Source: JANNMJ01 sp031397815 (GTDB lineage Bacteria > Bacteroidota > Bacteroidia > Cytophagales > Hymenobacteraceae). Taken from it: DNA of 24,357 nucleotides. Both the position numbers and the translations under genes were made by a program. Below are positions 7,338 to 15,863 of the stretch, one piece after another. The stretch lies in the NCBI GenBank assembly GCA_031397815.1, contig JANNMJ010000235.1:1-24357 (forward strand), written 5' to 3'. The notes under the pieces are model-generated. The model saw only the letters and a program-made list of their open reading frames with translations. It was not told the origin of the DNA and ran no database searches. The stretch's first letter is position 1, and each line of letters opens with the position of its first letter.

Positions 7338-7374
7338 AAAAAGCCCCCGGAAGCAATGCTTCCGGGGGCTTTTT
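7338..7374. terminator. Bidirectional rho-independent terminator
   Basis: A perfect GC-rich stem (GCCCCCGGAAGC at 7343-7354, complement at 7358-7369) with an AAT loop is flanked by A6 on the left and T5 on the right. It can end transcripts of the Spy-like gene from the left and of the convergent T9SS protein gene from the right. Confidence 0.95.
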
Positions 7375-7427
7375 CGGTTTGGTCAGGATCTGAATCGGGC
7401 TTTTCCGCCTGACTCAGAAGCGCCGGT

Positions 7428-8759
7428 TTATTTCGTCAGAGCTACGCGCGTGGTGCGGGCGGTGCGGTTGCCCGTCAGGACCACTTGGTAGAGACCGGCG
7501 CGGAGGTCGCTGAGGTCGATGCTCGTGGTGGTGCCGACTGGCTGGCGACGCAGCACGCGGCCGTTGAGGTCGTACACGGTCACCGTCTCACGCGGGTCGG
7601 CACCGACGAGGTGCAGGAGGCCGGTGGTTGGGTTCGGGTAGGCCGAAGCGGCATCGCGAACGAGATCGGAACGGGTGGCGAGCGGCGTGCTCGCGTACTC
7701 GAACATCCCGCCCACGCCGCCCGGCTGCGTGAAGCCGCCGGTCCAGCCGCGCTGGTTATCGAAGAAAATGACGTCGGTGTACTGCGCCACCCCCGAATCG
7801 AGGAGCGCCCACGTCTGGCCACCGTCGTAGGTCACGGCCGAGCCGGTACCGGTCGTCGGGTCAGCGCTTACGCCCACGTAGGTGTCGGCTAGGCCGGGGA
7901 TACGGGCGAGATTGTCGTTGAATACCGAGCCGGTTGGGGTGGCGATGAGCTGGAACGTCATGCCCCCGTCGGTGGTGCGGCGCATCAGACCGGCCGGGTT
8001 CACGAGGATGCCGTTGGTGGCACTGCTGAACTCGATCTCACCGATAGCAGCGGTGGTGGTGTTGCCGGTGAAGCCCGTGGCGTGCTTCATCCACGTCGCG
8101 CCGCGGTCGGTGGAATGGTAGATGGAACCGAGGTTCGACGTAAACCAGACGTTATCACCAATGACCGAATACTGATTCGTGAAGCCATAGTCACCGCGGT
8201 TGGCGGCGGGGATGTTGGCTTGCGGCACCCGCGTCCAGGTAGCACCGGCGTCGAGGGTCCGGAAGACTTCCCAGTACGTGCCCGTGCCGGTAGGGTCGCC
8301 GATGAGGAGGCCGTTGTTAGCGTCGAAGAAATGGACGATATTGAGGTAAGTCATCGTCGGGATCGTCGCTTCGGTGAAGCTGTTGCCGCCGTCGGTGGTC
8401 TTGAACAGTACGCCGCCGCCGTTCGTGGCATCGAACCCACCGATGTAAGCCGTGGAGCCATCGATGGCCGACACGTTCGTCAGGGTTTTATCCGCTGAGT
8501 TGGCCGTGGTGATGGTGTTGGTGAGCCAGGTAGCGCCGTTATCAGTCGAAACGAACATATCCTGCACAACGGCGCGAGCGGCCGAGCCGTCGTAGCTGAC
8601 CCCCCACACGACATCGCGCGACGGCATATCCATATCGTTTACACCGAGTGATTCGGTGCTGGCGCCCAAGTTGGAAGGTGTCCAGACCTGTGCCATCGAG
8701 GTAGCGGGGCTGACCAGTAGCGTGGCCAGGGTAGCTGTCAAAAGTAAACGGTTGTTCAT
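7428..8759 (-). CDS. T9SS-exported Asp-box/beta-propeller protein
   Basis: A 443-residue secreted protein. Residues 1-24 are a signal peptide (cleavage after SMAQ). The body carries repeated Asp-box motifs of sialidase/YCF48-type propellers: STDNGATW at 71-78, then KTTDGGNSF, RTLDAGATW, HSTDRGATW, RTTDGGMTF and TYDGGQTW at regular distance. The last 71 residues (from 373) form a type A T9SS sorting domain: AYPNPTTGLLHL, VTVYDLNGRVL, LRAGLYQVVL and a basic end RTTRVALTK. The protein should cross the outer membrane by T9SS and be released or anchored to surface lipopolysaccharide. No catalytic residues are evident; the Asp boxes show fold, not activity. A matching -7 element lies at 8843-8850. 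Confidence 0.9.
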   Translation of the reverse strand: MNNRLLLTATLATLLVSPATSMAQVWTPSNLGASTESLGVNDMDMPSRDVVWGVSYDGSAARAVVQDMFVSTDNGATWLTNTITTANSADKTLTNVSAIDGSTAYIGGFDATNGGGVLFKTTDGGNSFTEATIPTMTYLNIVHFFDANNGLLIGDPTGTGTYWEVFRTLDAGATWTRVPQANIPAANRGDYGFTNQYSVIGDNVWFTSNLGSIYHSTDRGATWMKHATGFTGNTTTAAIGEIEFSSATNGILVNPAGLMRRTTDGGMTFQLIATPTGSVFNDNLARIPGLADTYVGVSADPTTGTGSAVTYDGGQTWALLDSGVAQYTDVIFFDNQRGWTGGFTQPGGVGGMFEYASTPLATRSDLVRDAASAYPNPTTGLLHLVGADPRETVTVYDLNGRVLRRQPVGTTTSIDLSDLRAGLYQVVLTGNRTARTTRVALTK

Positions 8760-8842
8760 CAGTTGATTGAACGAAAAAAGTGACTATGGGTGAAAAACCT
8801 CGGCCCGGGCGCGTTGTAAGCCGCCCACGAGCTGGGGCACGC

Positions 8843-8930
8843 CAAAAGTACGGCCTGCCCTCTGGGCAGACGGCTGGGAGCGGCAGAAGGTTGCTACGAG
8901 GCAGCGCCGAAAACCTGAGCCGTACTTTTG
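8843..8930. promoter_or_regulatory. Divergent promoter region with mirrored TACTTTTG elements
   Basis: CAAAAGTACGGC at 8843-8854 and GCCGTACTTTTG at 8919-8930 are exact reverse complements, each placing TACTTTTG (consensus TAnnTTTG) outward: minus strand toward the T9SS protein gene at 8759, plus strand toward the MBL/rhodanese gene at 9008. Leaders would be about 75-80 nt on both sides. Inside, 8855-8869 forms a small hairpin (CTGCCC-TCT-GGGCAG). Clear -33 motifs at normal spacing are not seen. The 248 bp between 8760 and 9007 holds no other supported feature. Confidence 0.6.
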
Positions 8931-9007
8931 TGCCGGGCCGATTTAAGCACTCAGCCCGGCGCTTCAGCGCTTTTTTACCGCCGTTTTCTCTGCTGTTTTC
9001 TCTGCCG

Positions 9008-10384
9008 ATGCATCACATCGAACGCTTTTACGACAAGGGCCTCGCCCACGCTTCTTACGCCGTCGTTTCAGATGGCGAAATGGCCCTCATCGACCCCGCC
9101 CGCGACCCTCAACCCTACTACGACTACGCCACGGCGCAGCAAGCCCGCATCACGGCCGTCATCGAGACGCACCCGCACGCCGATTTCGTCTCGTCGCACG
9201 CCGAGATCAGCGCCACCACTGGCGCCCCGGTGTACGTTTCGCCGAAGGTGGGCGCGGCTTATCCGCACCAGCCATTCGCCGAAGGCGGGGCAGTTATCGC
9301 CGTCGGCAGCGTGCGGTTGCGCGCGCTTGATACGCCCGGTCACTCGCCTGATTCTATCTGCGTGGTGCTCTATGATGAGCACGGCCAGCCGGAAGCGGTT
9401 TTCACCGGCGATACGCTGTTCGTGGGCGCCACCGGGCGGCCCGATCTGCGCGAAGACCTTCCCGCGACGGATGCCGCTACGGGGCGCCCGGCACGTGATA
9501 TTCTGGCGGAACAGCTCTTCGAATCGTTGCGCGGAAAGCTGCTGCCGCTCCCGGCCGCCACGCGCGTGCTGCCCGCGCACGGCCCCGGCTCGCTCTGCGG
9601 AAAAGCGGTCAGCAACGAGCTGGAAAGCACTATTGGGAATGAGGCGGCGCACAATGCGGCGCTGCAATTGCGCGAGCGCGCCGCGTTCGTGGCGGATTTA
9701 CTCGCTGACCAGCCGTTTGTGCCGAAGTACTTCCCCGCGTCGGTCAATCTGAACAAAACGGGCGCTCCGGCGCTGGAAACCGCGCTGGCGGCCGTCCCGC
9801 GCTTGGCACCGGACGCGGCGTTAGCGCCGGGCGTTTTGGTGGTGGATGCGCGCCCCGCGACGGCGTTCCGCGCCGGGCATCTGCCGGGAGCCATCAACCT
9901 GCCCGATGGCGGCAAGTTCGAGACGTGGCTAGGCTCGGTGGTGGCGCCCACAGAAGCGTATTACCTGCTTGCTGACGACGAAACCGCCCTCGATACGCTG
10001 CTGCGCAAAGCGGCCAAAATCGGCTACGAGCAGCACGTAAAGGGTGTGCTCACGACGCCCCCAGCGGCACACCTGACCGCCACCGGCACCCTCGCCGACG
10101 CTGAGGCGGTGCGGGCTGATTCGTCGGGCTACACCGTGGTGGATGTGCGGAACGAGAGCGAGTTCGCGCAGAAGCTCTTCCCCGGCGCCATTGAAATCCC
10201 GCTGCATCAGCTCCGCGAACGGCTGAGCGAGATTCCCGCCGACCGCCCGATTCTGGTGCATTGCGCGGGCGGCTACCGCTCGGCGGCGGGCGCGAGCATC
10301 ATCAGCGCCGCTTACCCCGGCACGCCCGTGGAAGACTTGAGCGACGCCGTGACGACGTTCCCGGTGCTGCAAGGCGTGGCTTAG
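9008..10384 (+). CDS. Metallo-beta-lactamase fold hydrolase with two rhodanese domains (persulfide dioxygenase-like)
   Basis: A 458-residue cytosolic protein. The N-terminal MBL domain has the metal ligands THPHAD (His55, His57, Asp59), His112 in DTPGHS, Asp135 in FTGDTLFVG and His191 in LPAHGPGSLCGK; the Gly-Pro-Gly-Ser-x-Cys-Gly-Lys stretch is typical of the ETHE1/Blh group that oxidises glutathione persulfide or related thiols. A first rhodanese domain (about 275-345) has no cysteine in its active-site loop (YYLLADDE) and is presumably structural. The second (about 365-455) has VVDVRNESEF and the active loop VHCAGGYRS with Cys419. The frame is open back to 8780, but the ATG at 9008 gives the family start MHHIERFYDKGLAHASY and follows the predicted promoter. 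Role: sulfide or persulfide detoxification, by family inference. Confidence 0.9.
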   Translation: MHHIERFYDKGLAHASYAVVSDGEMALIDPARDPQPYYDYATAQQARITAVIETHPHADFVSSHAEISATTGAPVYVSPKVGAAYPHQPFAEGGAVIAVGSVRLRALDTPGHSPDSICVVLYDEHGQPEAVFTGDTLFVGATGRPDLREDLPATDAATGRPARDILAEQLFESLRGKLLPLPAATRVLPAHGPGSLCGKAVSNELESTIGNEAAHNAALQLRERAAFVADLLADQPFVPKYFPASVNLNKTGAPALETALAAVPRLAPDAALAPGVLVVDARPATAFRAGHLPGAINLPDGGKFETWLGSVVAPTEAYYLLADDETALDTLLRKAAKIGYEQHVKGVLTTPPAAHLTATGTLADAEAVRADSSGYTVVDVRNESEFAQKLFPGAIEIPLHQLRERLSEIPADRPILVHCAGGYRSAAGASIISAAYPGTPVEDLSDAVTTFPVLQGVA

Positions 10385-10474
10385 GGCGGGTTCTCGCAGA
10401 GGGCGGGGAGGTTTCCGCAGAGGTGCGGGGAGGATTTTTTACTACTGAGACTTCTGAGGTTACTGAGCTGAGCT

Positions 10475-11716
10475 ATGAAGGTTTTGCATACGGCGGATTG
10501 GCATTTGGGGCAGCGGTTTCAGCAGGAAGAGCGCACGGCGGAGCACCGGCATTTTCTGTTCGAGCAGCTTTTGCCGCTGATTCAGACCGAATCAGTGGAG
10601 ACGCTGATTGTGGCGGGCGATGTGTTCGATACGGGTTCGCCTTCGAATGCCGCGCTCGATTTGTATTACTCGTTTCTGGCGGCGCTCCGCGAGACGCCGT
10701 GCCGCCACGTGGTGGTGGTGGGCGGGAATCACGACTCGCCCGCTACGTTGCAGGCGCCGCAGCTCGTGCTGCGGCATCTGGGCGTGACGGTGGTAGCCGA
10801 CGTCCCCGACGACCCCGCCGACCAAATAGTGGTGCTGACCCGCCCCGACGGGCAGCCCGCGCTGGTGGTCGCGGCGGTGCCGTACCTGCGCGAGCGGCAT
10901 CTGGGGCTGAGCATCGTAGGGAAAACCGGCGAGGAGATTGCGGCGCAGATTCGCACCGGCATCGCCCGCCATTACGCCGACCTCGGCGAGCGCGTGGCCG
11001 CGCACCGCGCCGCCGGATTGCCGATTCTCGCGACCGGCCACCTGTTCGCGGCGGGACTGGCGCGCACCGAGGGGATGCGCGATATTCAGATTGGAAACCT
11101 CGGTCAGATTTCCGCTGATTGCTTCCCCGAAATCTTCGATTACGTCGCGTTAGGCCACATTCACAAGCCGCAGACGGTCGGCGGTCAGGAGCATATCCGG
11201 TACTCCGGCTCGCCCATCGCGCTCGCATTCGATGAGGTGGACCGGGCACGGCGGGTGGTGCTGCTCACGTTCGGCGCGGGGGCAGGCAAGCCGGTCATTG
11301 AGGAGCGGTTGCTGACGCCGGTTCGGCGCCTGATTCGAGAGTGCGGCACGCCGCAGGAGCTGACGCAGCGGTTGCAGGAATTCGTGGCCGTGGACGGCGA
11401 GCTGCCCGCTTGGTTCGGACTGGAAGTGACCGACTGGGACGGCCAAACGCCGCTGGCGGGCACTATCGCTATTCGGACGGCCGAAACCGACCGCGCCGCC
11501 GATTTACGCGTGCTGCGTATCGTGCCGCCCACAACGGCCCGCGCCGCCAGTCTGACGGAAGCCGCCGCGCAAGGCCGTCACCTGCGCGAGCTGACCGAGC
11601 AGGAAGTGTTCGATGAGCTATTGAAACAGAAAAGCCTCGCCCCCGACATCAGCGCCAACCTTCAACGCACCTTCCGCGAGCTGCTCGAATGGGAGCAGCA
11701 GCGGTTGGCGTCCTGA
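10475..11716 (+). CDS. sbcD: Exonuclease SbcCD subunit D (Mre11-like nuclease)
   Basis: A 413-residue nuclease subunit. Calcineurin-like metallophosphoesterase motifs are all present: TADWHLGQ (Asp8, His10), VAGDVFDTG (Asp49), VGGNHDS (Asn85, His86, Asp87), ATGHLF (His189) and LGHIHKPQ (His228, His230). With SbcC it forms the ATP-dependent SbcCD complex, which opens hairpins and trims protein-blocked or palindromic DNA ends. The C-terminal part, from about residue 280, is the capping and SbcC-binding region. The length is typical (about 400). It starts 90 bp after the MBL/rhodanese gene and is followed by sbcC after 116 bp that contain an 11-bp tandem repeat. An active SbcCD is relevant here because the window is rich in hairpin-forming DNA. 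Confidence 0.96.
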   Translation: MKVLHTADWHLGQRFQQEERTAEHRHFLFEQLLPLIQTESVETLIVAGDVFDTGSPSNAALDLYYSFLAALRETPCRHVVVVGGNHDSPATLQAPQLVLRHLGVTVVADVPDDPADQIVVLTRPDGQPALVVAAVPYLRERHLGLSIVGKTGEEIAAQIRTGIARHYADLGERVAAHRAAGLPILATGHLFAAGLARTEGMRDIQIGNLGQISADCFPEIFDYVALGHIHKPQTVGGQEHIRYSGSPIALAFDEVDRARRVVLLTFGAGAGKPVIEERLLTPVRRLIRECGTPQELTQRLQEFVAVDGELPAWFGLEVTDWDGQTPLAGTIAIRTAETDRAADLRVLRIVPPTTARAASLTEAAAQGRHLRELTEQEVFDELLKQKSLAPDISANLQRTFRELLEWEQQRLAS

Positions 11717-11778
11717 TTCTACCTTGATTCGACCTTGATTCGACCTTGATTCTATCTTGATTCGACCCTGATTCGGCC
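11713..11778. repeat. Six tandem 11-bp units between sbcD and sbcC
   Basis: Six contiguous units with consensus TTGATTCGACC (11713, 11724, 11735, 11746, 11757, 11768) fill 66 bp; the first includes the last four bases of sbcD. Units 2, 3 and 5 are identical, units 1 and 4 change CG to CT or have one further change, and unit 6 ends GGCC. The period is close to one helical turn. No hairpin is formed. The remaining 54 bp to sbcC is pyrimidine-rich. Confidence 0.9.
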
Positions 11779-11832
11779 CCAAATTTCCTTCTCCTCTCCT
11801 CCTCTCTCCCCTGTTCGCCACCCACTTTTTCT

Positions 11833-14800
11833 ATGCGTATTCTTTCGCTCCGCTGTACCAATCTGAACTCGCTACGTGGCGAGCAGCCCGAAATTCGCTT
11901 CGATAACGGCCCGCTTGCTGCAGCCGGGCTGTTCGCGATTACCGGCCCGACCGGCACGGGCAAAACCACGCTCCTCGACGCCATTACGCTTGCGCTTTAC
12001 GGCAAAGTGTATCGGTTTGAAGACGATGCCAGCGGGCTGAAAGACGAGGAAGTGCGGGCGCAACTGATGACGCTCGGCACGGGGCGGTGCGAGGTGGAAG
12101 TGATATTTCGGGTCGAAGGCCAGACGTATCACTCGAAATGGGCGTGCAACCGGGCGCGGCAGAAAGCCGACGGCAAGCTGCAAGCGGCCGAGATGTGGCT
12201 CTCGCGGGTGGCGGCCGATGGCACGGCAGAATCGCCATACAAGACCCGCACGACGGATGTTCCGAAGGAAGTAGCCCGGCTTACGCACTTGGATTTCGGG
12301 CAGTTCGTGCGGTCGGTTCTGCTGCCGCAGGGCGCGTTCGCGCAGTTTCTGAAAGCCAAGAAAGGCGCCCGCGCCGAGCTATTGCAGAAGCTCACGAACA
12401 CGCTCCGGTTCGCCGAAATCGGGCGGGCCGCGCACCAACGCAGTCAGCTCGCCGATAAAGCCCTTGAAACCGCCGCCGAGCGCGCTACCCTGCACGCGGG
12501 CCTGCTGCTGACCGAGGAAGCGCAAGCCGAGCTGGATGCGCAGGAAACCGCCGCCGCCCTTGAGCTGGCCCGCTTGAATCAAAAGCTGACCGACGTTCAG
12601 GCGGTGCTGAGCTGGTTTGAAGCTGACGGTAAATGGCTGCGCGAAGTCGAAAACGCTGTGCGTGAGTGCGCGGAAAGCGACGCCGCCGTCGCCACCCCCG
12701 ACGTGGCCGCTCTGCGCGCCGCCCTCGCCCGGCACCACCAAGCCGAGCCGTGCCGCGAGGCGTGGGACGAATGGCGCCGCGCGGTGCGCGAAGTCGACGA
12801 CCTGACCGGCAGCCACACCACGCTCCACGGCAAAACCACGCCGTTGCAAGCCGCCATCCGCGCGGCCGAGCCGGGCGTGACCGCCGCCGAAATCGCGTGG
12901 AAAGCCGCTCAGCAAACCCACGCCACCCGCGCCGTGCCGCTGCGCCGCGCCGAGCTACTCGATAGTCAGCACGAAACGGCGCTGAAACAGGCCGACGAGC
13001 AGGCGCTGCGCGTGAAGGACGCGGAACAAGCCCTGAGCGATCAGCAAACCCTGCTCAGCCGTCAGCAAGATCAGCTCGACCAAACGCGGCTGGCGTATAA
13101 AAAGGCGCAGCAATGGCTCGCGGAGCATCCGGCGGGCGCTGCCCTGACGGCCGATGCCCTCGCGGCGCCCCGTGCGGCGTGGCAGCGCGCCGAGCTGGCG
13201 GCGCAGCAAATCGGCACCCTCGCGCAGGCCGACCGGGTTGATACGGCCGCCATCGCGCAGCTCGAAACCGATTTGGCCGACAACCAAACGCAGCAAGCCC
13301 GTCGGAAGCGCGAGCAGCAGGACACCGCGCTCGCCGAAACGGCTTGTTTGGCCGAGTTCGACGCGTTTTTGAGTCGGCTGATTGGGCACGGGCAATGGCT
13401 CAAAGAGGAAGAGGAAGCCGCGACCAGTACCCTCGACCAGCTTCAGCGGCATCATCGGCGGCTGGAAGCGCTGCACGTGCTGCCCGCGTACCGCGATACG
13501 CTCGTCGGGGGCGAGCCGTGCGCGTTGTGCGGGAGCAAGCACCACCGGCCCGCCGATGTGCTGACGACTTCGGATGCCGAAGTCGCCGCGTCGCGCAAGG
13601 CGCTCGACCACCATTTGGCCGCCACCGAGCGCCTGCGCGGGCGCACCACCGACCTGCGCACCGCCTTCGCACAGGCCCGCGCGCACTGGCCCACCGACCG
13701 GCCCCTTCCGGCGGGCGCCGCGAAAGCCCCGCAACTGACGGCCGCCGACGAAGCCGCCCTCCCGACCGCCACCGCCGCTTTTCAGCAGCGCTTGAAAGCC
13801 GCCGACACCGCCCGCCAAGCCGCCACCGCGCGCCTTGCCGAGCTGAGCGGCACCGCCCAAAGCTGGCTGACGCAGGTCCAAACCCTGCGGCAGCAGCTCA
13901 CGGAGCGGCAGGCGGCGCGGCAAGTCGCCACCGAGCAGCGCGCCGCCGAAGTGGCCACCCTGACGGCGTTTTTCGGGCAGGTAAAACAGCCGTTCGTCGA
14001 GACCAAAGTGGCGGCCGATCTGGAAGCTCTCCGAAAGCAGGGCGAGCTGTATCAGGCGGAAGAACGAAATCAGGCGACCGCCCTCGCCAATGGCAAGCTG
14101 GCGGCGCAGGGCGTGCAGGAGCTGGAAAAGGCCGTGGAAGCCGCCCGGCGCAAGCTCGCGGATGAGCAGAAATTGTATGGTGAGCGCACCGAATCGGCCG
14201 CCGCCTTGCTGGCCCAGCGTCTCGCGCTCTGCCCCGCCGACGTGCAGCCCGCCGCCGAGCTGCTGCGCTTGCAGACCGCCGAAGCCGCCGCCCTCACCGC
14301 TCTGGAGCTGGCCCGCGAAACCCTCGCCGCTGCCACCAAAGCCCACGCCGACCACCTGATTGCGGTGCAGCACGCCGAGCAGCACCTCACCGACGCCACC
14401 GCCCGTCGCGACCGCTGCTGCGATGCCTGGCACACGCACCGCACCACCCACCACATCCCCGATGATGCCGACCTCACGACGTGGCTCATCCGTGATACGG
14501 CCCGCCTCCACGCCCAGCGCGAAGACCTCCGCGCCCTCGACGACCGCTGCGAGGCCGCCCAAAAGGCGTTGAAGCTCGCGCAGACTGCCCAGCAAGACCA
14601 CCGCAACCGTCCGCCCGCGCACCCGAATCAGGAAGCCGCGCAGTTGGAATTGGCGGAATTGACCGAGGCCCGCAACCAGCTCCTGATTGCCAAAGGCGAG
14701 CGCGACGGCAAGCGCTTGCAGCACGCGCAAGCCGCGACGGCCTCGGCGGAAAACATCCGGCTGCTCGAACAGCAGCAGCAGGAAACCGCTCGTTGGCAGG

Positions 14801-15303
14801 AGCTGAACAAGCTCATTGGCGGGTCGGACCCACGGGCGCCGCGGTTCAGCAAGTTCGCGCAGAGCCTGACGCTCGCGCACTTGGTGCGGGAAGCGAACCG
14901 CCACCTTTTCCGCCTCGCCCCGCGCTACGAGCTGCTCCCGAAAACCGACGACGACGAGCTAGGCCTCTGGATTCTCGACGCCGACAACGCCGGGACGCAG
15001 CGCGCCGTGGAGTCGCTGTCGGGTGGCGAGACGTTCCTCGTGAGCCTCGCCCTCGCCCTCGGCCTATCCGACCTCGCCGGGTACCGCGTCCAGATTGAGT
15101 CGCTCTTCATCGACGAAGGCTTCGGCACCCTCGACCCCGAAACCCTCGATACCGCCATCTCCGCCCTCGAAATCGTGCAGCAATCCGGCCGGATGGTGGG
15201 CGTCATCTCGCACGTAGCGGCGCTCAAGGAGCGGATTAAAACCCAGATTCAGCTCCGGAAGGTGGCGGGCGGGAGCCAGTGGGCGGTGGTGGTGGAGCGG
15301 TAG
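11833..15303 (+). CDS. sbcC: Exonuclease SbcCD subunit C (Rad50-like SMC ATPase)
   Basis: A 1156-residue SMC-type ATPase. The N-terminal ATP-binding half contains Walker A GPTGTGKTT at 38-46. Long charged, Ala/Gln-rich coiled-coil arms flank a central zinc hook, Cys563-Ala-Leu-Cys566, which dimerises two SbcC molecules through zinc. The C-terminal half has the ABC signature LSGGET (1062-1067) and Walker B SLFIDEGFGTLD with Asp1094 and Glu1095. Length is usual for the family (about 1000-1200), and the zinc hook is nearly at the middle as expected. The ATG at 11833 gives the typical start MRILSLRCTNLNSLRG. It forms the SbcCD complex with the upstream sbcD product and is probably co-transcribed with it. 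Confidence 0.96.
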   Translation: MRILSLRCTNLNSLRGEQPEIRFDNGPLAAAGLFAITGPTGTGKTTLLDAITLALYGKVYRFEDDASGLKDEEVRAQLMTLGTGRCEVEVIFRVEGQTYHSKWACNRARQKADGKLQAAEMWLSRVAADGTAESPYKTRTTDVPKEVARLTHLDFGQFVRSVLLPQGAFAQFLKAKKGARAELLQKLTNTLRFAEIGRAAHQRSQLADKALETAAERATLHAGLLLTEEAQAELDAQETAAALELARLNQKLTDVQAVLSWFEADGKWLREVENAVRECAESDAAVATPDVAALRAALARHHQAEPCREAWDEWRRAVREVDDLTGSHTTLHGKTTPLQAAIRAAEPGVTAAEIAWKAAQQTHATRAVPLRRAELLDSQHETALKQADEQALRVKDAEQALSDQQTLLSRQQDQLDQTRLAYKKAQQWLAEHPAGAALTADALAAPRAAWQRAELAAQQIGTLAQADRVDTAAIAQLETDLADNQTQQARRKREQQDTALAETACLAEFDAFLSRLIGHGQWLKEEEEAATSTLDQLQRHHRRLEALHVLPAYRDTLVGGEPCALCGSKHHRPADVLTTSDAEVAASRKALDHHLAATERLRGRTTDLRTAFAQARAHWPTDRPLPAGAAKAPQLTAADEAALPTATAAFQQRLKAADTARQAATARLAELSGTAQSWLTQVQTLRQQLTERQAARQVATEQRAAEVATLTAFFGQVKQPFVETKVAADLEALRKQGELYQAEERNQATALANGKLAAQGVQELEKAVEAARRKLADEQKLYGERTESAAALLAQRLALCPADVQPAAELLRLQTAEAAALTALELARETLAAATKAHADHLIAVQHAEQHLTDATARRDRCCDAWHTHRTTHHIPDDADLTTWLIRDTARLHAQREDLRALDDRCEAAQKALKLAQTAQQDHRNRPPAHPNQEAAQLELAELTEARNQLLIAKGERDGKRLQHAQAATASAENIRLLEQQQQETARWQELNKLIGGSDPRAPRFSKFAQSLTLAHLVREANRHLFRLAPRYELLPKTDDDELGLWILDADNAGTQRAVESLSGGETFLVSLALALGLSDLAGYRVQIESLFIDEGFGTLDPETLDTAISALEIVQQSGRMVGVISHVAALKERIKTQIQLRKVAGGSQWAVVVER

Positions 15304-15400
15304 GGGGCGGGCGGTAGGCACGCTTTGGCTTTTATCTCGGCTAACCCATTCTCCCCTACCCCACGTAAAATCTATTGCCTTACTCCTCACCCCCACTCCC

Positions 15401-15736
15401 ATGTCCCGCACCTCCTTCAAAACCCTGATCAACCCCACTGACCGCCTCCCGGTCCTCGTGGATTTTTTTGCTGATTGGTGCGGGCCGTGCCACGCGATGG
15501 CCCCGGCGCTGCAACAGGTGGCGCGGGCGCACACGGGGCGGCTGCGGGTGGTGAAGGTGGATGTAGATAAGAATCCGGCGGCGGCGGCGCAGTTTAAGGT
15601 GCAGAGCATCCCGACGCTCATCCTGTTCCGGAATGGGCAGCCGGTGTGGCGGCAGAGCGGCGCCCAGACGGCGGAAGCGCTCGGGCGGGCGATTGGGCCG
15701 CACTTGCCGGGCGGACATCAGGGGGGCGGAAATTAG
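15401..15736 (+). CDS. Thioredoxin family protein
   Basis: A 111-residue cytosolic thioredoxin. The active site WCGPC (Cys27, Cys30) follows the usual VLVDFFAD, and the cis-proline is Pro71 in QSIPTLILFRNG. The fold is complete, without a signal peptide, so it should reduce cytosolic disulfides. The C-terminus PHLPGGHQGGGN is a short Gly-rich extension. The ATG at 15401 comes 97 bp after sbcC, in a stretch with no clear terminator, so read-through from sbcC is possible. Whether it is the main thioredoxin or a specialised one cannot be decided; the upstream MBL/rhodanese gene offers a possible persulfide link, which is inference. Confidence 0.92.
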   Translation: MSRTSFKTLINPTDRLPVLVDFFADWCGPCHAMAPALQQVARAHTGRLRVVKVDVDKNPAAAAQFKVQSIPTLILFRNGQPVWRQSGAQTAEALGRAIGPHLPGGHQGGGN

Positions 15737-15785
15737 TCGGCCCGAATCCCCCGGATATGTGATATAGCTCGTTTTTGGGTGCCGG

Positions 15786-15793
15786 TAGCTTTG
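15786..15793 (+). promoter_or_regulatory. Candidate -7 promoter element TAGCTTTG
   Basis: TAGCTTTG matches the Bacteroidota TAnnTTTG consensus and lies 70 bp upstream of the giant surface-protein gene. The sequence GCCGGTAGC occurs here (15781) and again at 15822. Between them 15807-15823 can form a small hairpin (GCACGC/GCGTGC). A -33 TTTG at normal spacing is not seen. Confidence 0.5.
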
Positions 15794-15863
15794 CAAAACC
15801 GCCGACGCACGCCTTGCGCGTGCCGGTAGCGGCCAGCGATTCCCCCTCATCACATCACTTGCT

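Noticed and set aside
8780..9007. 76-codon N-terminal extension of the MBL/rhodanese gene
   Set aside because: It would span both mirrored promoter elements and encode Arg-rich sequence unlike the family; the ATG at 9008 gives the conserved start.
12955..14904. 649-codon minus-strand open frame opposite sbcC
   Set aside because: It is the antisense of the coiled-coil region of a well-supported SbcC; composition is Gly/Arg/Leu-rich with no recognisable domain.
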